Source of the DNA: an uncultured Porphyromonadaceae bacterium
Lineage (GTDB): Bacteria > Bacteroidota > Bacteroidia > Bacteroidales > Muribaculaceae
Reading direction: 5' to 3'
Assembly (NCBI GenBank): GCA_900541555.1
Contig: UQKE01000017.1
Location: forward strand, 1-37,987
Length of the DNA stretch: 37,987 nucleotides
The position numbers were made by a program, and so were the translations under genes. Below are positions 32,748 to 37,987 of the stretch, one piece after another. Under the pieces are notes generated by a model. It was not told the DNA's origin and did no database searches. It saw only the letters and a program-made list of their open reading frames with translations. Position 1 is the stretch's first letter. The number at the start of each line of letters is the position of its first letter.

Positions 32748-32757
32748 GTAAATGTTG

Positions 32758-33774
32758 CTATCGAATTAGGAACGAGAAGCGGTTGATGTTTTTCAAAGCT
32801 ATGCCCGTGCCTTTTGCCACTGCATGCAGGGGATCGTCGGCGATGATGAATTTGATGCCGATTTTTTCAGTAAGCCGCTTGTCGAGGCCTCTGAGCAATG
32901 CGCCTCCTCCGGAAAGGTATATGCCGTTTCTGACGATGTCGGCATAGAGTTCGGGCGGCGTATTCTCCAACGCGCTTAGAATGGCGGCTTCGATTTTTGA
33001 AATTGATTTCTCGATACAATGGGAAATTTCTTGATAGGATACCGGCACTTCCATTGGCAAGGCAGTCATTTGGTTGGGTCCGTGCACAATGTAGTCTTCC
33101 GGCGGATTTTCCATTTCGGTGAGTGTCGCTCCCACGTTGATTTTGATGAGTTCGGCCATGCGTTCGCCCACTTTCATGTTGTGGGCGCGCCTCATGTGCT
33201 CTTGTATGTCGTCGGTGAGCACGTCGCCGGCTATGCGGATGCTTTTGTTTGTCACGATTCCGCCCAAGGAGATGACGGCAATTTCGGTAGTTCCGCCGCC
33301 TATGTCGACAATCATGTTGCCTTCCGGCGCTTCAACGTCGAGCCCGATGCCGAGAGCGGCAGCCATAGGCTCGTAGATCATGTAGACGTCGCGGCCGCCT
33401 GCGTGCTCGCTGGAATCACGCACGGCGCGTATTTCCACTTCCGTGCTTCCGGAGGGGATGCAAACGACGATTCGTAACGACGGGGAGAACCACCGGCGTT
33501 TGGAGCTGACCATTTTGATTAGGCCGCGGATCATCAATTCTGCCGCATTGAAGTCGGCAATGACTCCATCGCGAAGCGGACGAATGGTGCGAATGCCGGA
33601 ATGCTCTTTTCCTTGCATCATTTTGGCTTGTTCGCCGACAGCGACCAAGCGCCCCTTTGAGTCGAGCGCGACGTAAGACGGTTCGTCGACAACGATTTTA
33701 TTGTTGTGGATGATAATCGTGTTCGCCGTTCCCAAGTCGACGGCTATTTCTTGTGTAAGCGAGAATAATCCCAT
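32758..33774 (-). CDS. mreB: Rod shape-determining protein MreB (bacterial actin)
   Basis: 338 residues, normal length. Actin-fold motifs: phosphate 1 AVDLGTANT at 11-19, phosphate 2 VDIGGGTTEIAV in the middle, adenosine region YLSGGGALLRGL near the C-terminus, and MIYEPMAAALGIGLDV. It forms filaments that position wall synthesis. It follows purH after 19 bases; the purH-mreB-mreC-mreD-mrdA order is the usual one in Bacteroidales. Confidence 0.98.
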   Translation of the reverse strand: MGLFSLTQEIAVDLGTANTIIIHNNKIVVDEPSYVALDSKGRLVAVGEQAKMMQGKEHSGIRTIRPLRDGVIADFNAAELMIRGLIKMVSSKRRWFSPSLRIVVCIPSGSTEVEIRAVRDSSEHAGGRDVYMIYEPMAAALGIGLDVEAPEGNMIVDIGGGTTEIAVISLGGIVTNKSIRIAGDVLTDDIQEHMRRAHNMKVGERMAELIKINVGATLTEMENPPEDYIVHGPNQMTALPMEVPVSYQEISHCIEKSISKIEAAILSALENTPPELYADIVRNGIYLSGGGALLRGLDKRLTEKIGIKFIIADDPLHAVAKGTGIALKNINRFSFLIR

Positions 33775-33793
33775 TTTGAAAATGTGTTTCTGA

Positions 33794-35320
33794 TTAATGT
33801 TTAAAATGCCGGAATCCGGTCATTACCATGGCCATTCCGTTTTTGTCGCAAAATTCGACTGATTCGTTGTCGCGAATGGAGCCGCCGGGCTGGATGACAG
33901 CTTCGATGCCTTCTTTGCATGCGATTTCCACGCAGTCGGCAAATGGGAAAAATGCGTCGGAAGCCATGACTGCGCCTTTTAGGTCGAAATCGAACGATTT
34001 TGCTTTTTCGATGGCTTGTTTGAGCGCGTCGACACGGGATGTTTGCCCGATGCCGCTTGCGCAAAGCTGTTTGCCTTTGGCGAGAACTATGGCGTTGCTT
34101 TTGCTGTGTTTGACGATTTTGTTGGCGAAAAGCAGGTCTTCCGCTTGTTCGGGCGTGATGGCCTTTTGCGTTGCTTGCTTCAAATCGTCGGTAGATTCTT
34201 TGTGCAAATCTTTGTCTTGTTTCAGCATGCCATTCAGGATGGAGCGATATTGCACAGCGGGCAATGCCGTCGGTTTCTGGATAAGAATGATTCTGTTTTT
34301 CTTTTGTTCGAGGATTGCGAGGGCTTCTGCCGAATAGGCAGGCGCAATGATCACTTCGAAGAATATTTTGTTGATTTCCGCTGCCGTTTCTTCATCGATC
34401 GGGCGGTTTGCAATCAACACGCCTCCAAATGCCGACACGGGATCGCCGGCAAGCGCGTCTTTCCATGCTTGGAGCAACGTCGATCGCGAAGCAACGCCGC
34501 AAGCGTTGTTGTGTTTGAGGATGGCGAAAGTGGTGTCGTCAAACTCCGAAATCAAATTGACGGCAGCATCGATGTCGAGCAAATTGTTGTAGGATATTTC
34601 TTTGCCGTGAATTTGCTCGAAGAGGGCTTCGAAGTCGCCATAGAATTTACCGGATTGATGGGGATTTTCGCCGTAGCGCAAATGCTTTTCGCTGTCGATG
34701 GCAATGCGCAAAGCGGAATTTTCCTTTTCGTCGAAATAGTTGAAGATGGCAGTGTCGTATGCGCTTGAAACGGCAAATGCCTCTTTTGCGAAGAATCGAC
34801 GGTCGGCGAGCGAAGTGGATGCTTCGCCATTTGTTTTCAACAAGTTGCAGAAAGGCGTATATTGCTTTTTGGAAGCAACGATAACAACATCGTTGAAATT
34901 TTTTGCAGCGGCGCGGATCAAAGAAATTCCGCCTATGTCGATTTTTTCTATGATGTCGGCTTCCGGTGCTTTGGAAGCAACTGTCTCTTCAAACGGGTAG
35001 AGGTCGACGATGACAAGGTCGATTTCCGGAATGGCATAGCTTTTGATTTGTTTTTTGTCGCTGTCGTTTTCTCGGCGGTTCAAAATTCCGCCGAATACTT
35101 TCGGATGCAAAGTTTTCACTCGTCCTCCGAGGATGGATGGATAGCCCGTGAGGTCTTCGACGGCATCGCATTCGTAGCCGAGGCTGTCGATGAAAGTTTT
35201 TGTTCCTCCGGTGGACAGGAAGCGAACGCCCGACTTGTCGAGCAAACTTAGTATTTCTTCAAGCCCGTCTTTGTGGTAGACGGAAATAAGTGCGTTTTTG
35301 ATTTTTTTAATGTCAGCCAT
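33794..35320 (-). CDS. purH: Bifunctional AICAR formyltransferase / IMP cyclohydrolase
   Basis: Last two steps of purine synthesis. 508 residues. The N-terminal MGS-like cyclohydrolase domain (1 to about 145) has LSTGGTKTFIDSLG and GRVKTLHPKVFGGIL. The C-terminal formyltransferase domain has the KHNNACG signature and SKSNAIVLAKGKQLCASGIGQ. It is the first gene of the cell-shape operon. The promoter lies 60 bases upstream with a structured leader. Confidence 0.97.
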   Translation of the reverse strand: MADIKKIKNALISVYHKDGLEEILSLLDKSGVRFLSTGGTKTFIDSLGYECDAVEDLTGYPSILGGRVKTLHPKVFGGILNRRENDSDKKQIKSYAIPEIDLVIVDLYPFEETVASKAPEADIIEKIDIGGISLIRAAAKNFNDVVIVASKKQYTPFCNLLKTNGEASTSLADRRFFAKEAFAVSSAYDTAIFNYFDEKENSALRIAIDSEKHLRYGENPHQSGKFYGDFEALFEQIHGKEISYNNLLDIDAAVNLISEFDDTTFAILKHNNACGVASRSTLLQAWKDALAGDPVSAFGGVLIANRPIDEETAAEINKIFFEVIIAPAYSAEALAILEQKKNRIILIQKPTALPAVQYRSILNGMLKQDKDLHKESTDDLKQATQKAITPEQAEDLLFANKIVKHSKSNAIVLAKGKQLCASGIGQTSRVDALKQAIEKAKSFDFDLKGAVMASDAFFPFADCVEIACKEGIEAVIQPGGSIRDNESVEFCDKNGMAMVMTGFRHFKH

Positions 35321-35345
35321 TATTTTGATTGAAATAATTGTGAAG

Positions 35346-35387
35346 CAAATTGTTAAGCGTTACAACGCAATTTGATTTGCAAAGATA
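35346..35387 (-). promoter_or_regulatory. purH promoter and leader hairpin
   Basis: Minus-strand TATCTTTG (35380-35387), a perfect -7 box. The leader starts near 35375 and immediately forms a two-tier inverted repeat: CAAATTG/CAATTTG (35346-35352 with 35368-35374) around GCGT/ACGC. No known riboswitch is recognised. Confidence 0.6.
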
Positions 35388-35513
35388 GTGAAAAGCATGG
35401 AATCGAGTTGCGTGCATCATGTTATTTTTTGCGTAAAAATAAATTAGAATGTGATGATGCCTGAATTTCGGAAAAAGATTGTTACTTTCGTGACATAAAG
35501 CATTGACAGACTT

Positions 35514-37520
35514 ATGGATTTATTTGAAGCGGAAATTTATCGGTTGCGCGAAGAGCTCGACAAGCATAATTACAATTATTATGTCCTTAATTCGCCGACT
35601 ATAAGCGATGAAGAATATGACAAGATGATGCGCCGGTTGCAAGAATTGGAGGCGGAGCATAAGGAATTGTTCGATCCGTTGTCGCCCACGCAGCGTGTGG
35701 GAAGCGATTTGACTGCCGGTTTCGTCCAAGTGGCGCACGAACGACCGATGTTGTCATTGTCGAACACTTATTCGATTGAAGAAGTGGAGGATTTTCTCCG
35801 CCGGACGAAAGAGCAACTTGGTGGCGATTCGTTGGAGATCGTGGGCGAAATGAAATTTGACGGGACATCGATTTCTCTGATTTATGAGCATGGAGCGCTC
35901 GTGCAGGCCGTCACTCGCGGCGATGGCGTGAGGGGCGACGACGTGACTGTGAATGTGAAAACGATACGGAGCATCCCGCTGAGGCTTCATGGCAATGATT
36001 ATCCCGATCATTTCGAAGTGAGGGGGGAGATTGTTATGCCGTGGAAATCGTTTGACGCGTTGAACAAAGAGCGTGAATACAATGAAGAGCCTTTGCTTGC
36101 AAATCCGAGAAATGCTGCGGCAGGAACGTTGAAAACGTTGAATCCGGCAGAGGTGGCTCGTCGCGGTTTGGATGCTTATTTCTATTATTTGTTATGCGAT
36201 GGAAATGCGTATGCGACGCATTACGAATGTTTGCAAGCCTTGAAGAAATGGGGCTTTAAGGTGTCGGAAACTACGCGATTGCTGAGCGATATTTCAGAGG
36301 CGAAACAATTCATCGATTATTGGGCCGAGGCGAGGAAGAAATTGGAGGTTGCGACGGATGGGTTGGTGTTTAAAGTGAATGATTTGCGGCAACAACGTTA
36401 TTTGGGTGCTACGGCTAAATCTCCACGATGGGCCATTGCCTATAAATTCCAAGCCGAACGCGCTTTGACGAAGTTGCGGCATGTGTCGTTTGAAACCGGA
36501 CGGACGGGAGTGATTACGCCTGTCGCCAATTTGGAGCCGGTTTTGTTGTCGGGCACGATTGTGAAACGGGCATCGTTGCATAATGAGGACATCATACGGC
36601 AGCTCGACATTTATGACGACGACTATCTTTATGTGGAAAAAGGCGGCGAAATTATTCCTAAAATTGTAGGCGTGGAAAAGTCGCGGAGGAAATTGGGCGG
36701 AAAACCGGTGGAATTCGTGAAGAATTGTCCCGTGTGCGGGACTCCGCTTGTGAAAAATGAAGGGGAAGCGGCATGGGTATGCCCGAACCGTGATGGATGC
36801 CGTCCGCAAATCACAGGCCGAATCGAGCATTTTGTGGGACGCCGGATGATGAACATAGACGGTATCGGCGAGGAAACGGTGGAACAATTGTATGATGCCG
36901 GTTTGGTGACAAACATAGCGGATTTGTACGATTTGACGGAAAACGCATTGATGACTGTCGGACGAATTGGCGAACTGACGTCCCGTCGCATCATGCGGGG
37001 GATAGAGGCATCGAAAAATGTGCCGTTTGAAAGGGTTGTGTATGCATTGTCCATTCCGAATGTAGGGGAAACGGTTGCGAAAAAAATAGCCTTTGCCGTA
37101 GGATCAATGGACCATTTGATGCATTCGAGCGTGGAAGAGCTGACGACAATCGACGAAATCGGGCAAGTCATAGCTGAAAGCGTAGTTGCATATTTTGGCG
37201 ATGCGCGCAACGTTGAGATTGTGCAACGGCTGAGGGACGCAGGCTTGCAAATGGAAGTGTCGGCCGATGTGGAAATCGGCAAAACGGACAAGCTTTCCGG
37301 AAAGACGATTGTGATTAGCGGCGTGTTTGAGCATTATTCGAGAGATGAATATAAGTCGCTCATAGAGCGCAACGGCGGAAAAAATGCCGGTTCAATATCC
37401 CGTAAAACGGATTTCGTGCTTGCCGGAGCGAATATGGGGCCGGCGAAACTTGAAAAGGCGAAAGCGTTGGGCGTCCCTATTTTGAACGAAGCAGATTTTT
37501 TGAAAATGATAGAAGGATGA
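35514..37520 (+). CDS. ligA: NAD-dependent DNA ligase
   Basis: 668 residues, full length. Adenylation domain with catalytic K114 (KFDG at 114-117), NAD-binding Ia region (HNYNYYVLNSPTISDEEYD at 18-36), OB fold, four-cysteine zinc finger (CPVCGTP ... CPNRDGC), helix-hairpin-helix repeats, and a C-terminal BRCT domain from about 590. Seals nicks in replication and repair. Divergent from purH across 193 bases containing both promoters; TACTTTCG near 35475 is a one-mismatch -7 box for ligA. The stop overlaps the next gene by four bases. Confidence 0.98.
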   Translation: MDLFEAEIYRLREELDKHNYNYYVLNSPTISDEEYDKMMRRLQELEAEHKELFDPLSPTQRVGSDLTAGFVQVAHERPMLSLSNTYSIEEVEDFLRRTKEQLGGDSLEIVGEMKFDGTSISLIYEHGALVQAVTRGDGVRGDDVTVNVKTIRSIPLRLHGNDYPDHFEVRGEIVMPWKSFDALNKEREYNEEPLLANPRNAAAGTLKTLNPAEVARRGLDAYFYYLLCDGNAYATHYECLQALKKWGFKVSETTRLLSDISEAKQFIDYWAEARKKLEVATDGLVFKVNDLRQQRYLGATAKSPRWAIAYKFQAERALTKLRHVSFETGRTGVITPVANLEPVLLSGTIVKRASLHNEDIIRQLDIYDDDYLYVEKGGEIIPKIVGVEKSRRKLGGKPVEFVKNCPVCGTPLVKNEGEAAWVCPNRDGCRPQITGRIEHFVGRRMMNIDGIGEETVEQLYDAGLVTNIADLYDLTENALMTVGRIGELTSRRIMRGIEASKNVPFERVVYALSIPNVGETVAKKIAFAVGSMDHLMHSSVEELTTIDEIGQVIAESVVAYFGDARNVEIVQRLRDAGLQMEVSADVEIGKTDKLSGKTIVISGVFEHYSRDEYKSLIERNGGKNAGSISRKTDFVLAGANMGPAKLEKAKALGVPILNEADFLKMIEG

Positions 37521-37987
37521 CGGGGCAATTGAATATAAACCGTTTGCGTGAGTTCCCCATGTGGCGGGCTTTGCTTGTGCTGTTTGGGGCTTTGCTGTTT
37601 GGGCTGGTCGTGTCGGCTTTTTGTTCGGGCTGGCTTGGCTCGGCAGCCGGATGGGATGCGCCTGCTGTGATGAAAACGGCAACGGTGATGCAAAATGCGT
37701 TGATGTTCATGGTGCCGGCATTGTTGACGGGCTTTGTGTTTTATGGCAAGGCGTTTCGTTTTGTCGGGTTGAGCAAAAAGCCGCCGATGTCGGCAATCGT
37801 GTGGATGCTCGTCGTTTATGTGGCTATGACTCCTGCCATGAATTGGCTGGTGGCATGGAATGCGTCGGTGTCGTTGCCGGAGTCGATGGCACCGTTGGAG
37901 CAATGGCTTAAAACGCAAGAAATGGCGGCGCAAGAGGCCACTTCTCAAGTAGTAGACGTGTCGTCGCCGTTTGATTTGTGCCTCACG
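37517..37987 (+). CDS. CPBP-type membrane protease family protein, partial
   Basis: The ATG overlaps the ligA stop (ATGA); the frame is open to the window edge, giving 157 residues of the N-terminus. Hydrophobic helices lie at about 15-40, 55-85 and 100-120. The stretch WMLVVYVAMTPAMNWLVAWN followed by SLPESMAPLEQWLKTQE is what I expect from Bacteroidales CPBP intramembrane metalloproteases (Abi family). The catalytic EExxxR and HxxxN motifs would lie beyond the window, so activity cannot be judged. Confidence 0.7.
   Translation, partial: MTGQLNINRLREFPMWRALLVLFGALLFGLVVSAFCSGWLGSAAGWDAPAVMKTATVMQNALMFMVPALLTGFVFYGKAFRFVGLSKKPPMSAIVWMLVVYVAMTPAMNWLVAWNASVSLPESMAPLEQWLKTQEMAAQEATSQVVDVSSPFDLCLT

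Noticed and set aside
35346..35387. purH leader considered as a purine riboswitch
   Set aside because: The leader is about 55 bases with one simple two-tier stem, too small and lacking the three-way junction core of purine riboswitches.

Overview
The window looks like a chromosomal segment of a gut-type Bacteroidales bacterium, plausibly Muribaculaceae or a neighbouring family. That placement is inferred from gene content and signals, not from a database search. Supporting signs are a FeoA-FeoB fusion, DUF3127 and DUF1599 proteins, a UpxY-like NusG paralogue, a DUF4493/PCMD lipoprotein, the purH-mreBCD-mrdA cluster, absence of clear Shine-Dalgarno sites, and repeated Bacteroidetes-type -7 promoter boxes (TAnnTTTG).

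Layout. 1-470: two copies of a hairpin repeat family and a Met-type tRNA with promoter and terminator. 774-3197: feoAB iron transporter; a third hairpin repeat and a small unknown gene follow. 3920-5959 (minus): metG. 6091-11149 (plus): polyprenol-phosphate glycosyltransferase, dihydroorotase, Ca2+-type P-ATPase and a 58-residue acidic ORF. 11132-11461 (minus): a tiny secreted protein that is almost only a T9SS-like tail domain.

11484-15802 is a foreign, visibly AT-rich island. It has a decayed integrase start fused by deletion to the 3' end of a mobilization (relaxase) gene, then an intact, tightly coupled three-gene cargo operon: a 440-residue protein with a uracil-DNA-glycosylase-like C-terminal half, a 203-residue unknown protein, and a 286-residue deiminase of the agmatine deiminase/PAD family. 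Imperfect direct repeats flank it. I see this cargo as the best candidate for an undescribed system, possibly nucleic-acid related or defensive; its function is unknown.

16011-21589: rpmH (too short for ordinary ORF cut-offs), two tandem promoter-hairpin repeats leading into an orphan UpxY-like NusG gene, a secreted GHL10 glycosidase-like protein (minus), a promoter repeat, a large DUF4493/PCMD lipoprotein and a TSCPD protein. 21697-26581 (minus): DUF3127/SSB-like protein, folE, SPOR protein, tpiA, a DoxX-like membrane protein whose frame runs without a stop into tpiA, a duplicated DUF1599 protein, and engB.

26661-35320 (minus): a MurU-like nucleotidyltransferase and an AmgK-RapZ fusion kinase (amino-sugar recycling), a Nudix hydrolase, then the cell-shape genes mrdA, mreD, mreC, mreB, and purH. 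Together these form an envelope-growth neighbourhood. 35514-37987 (plus): ligA and the start of a CPBP-type intramembrane protease cut by the window edge. No CRISPR array, rRNA or intact transposase was seen.
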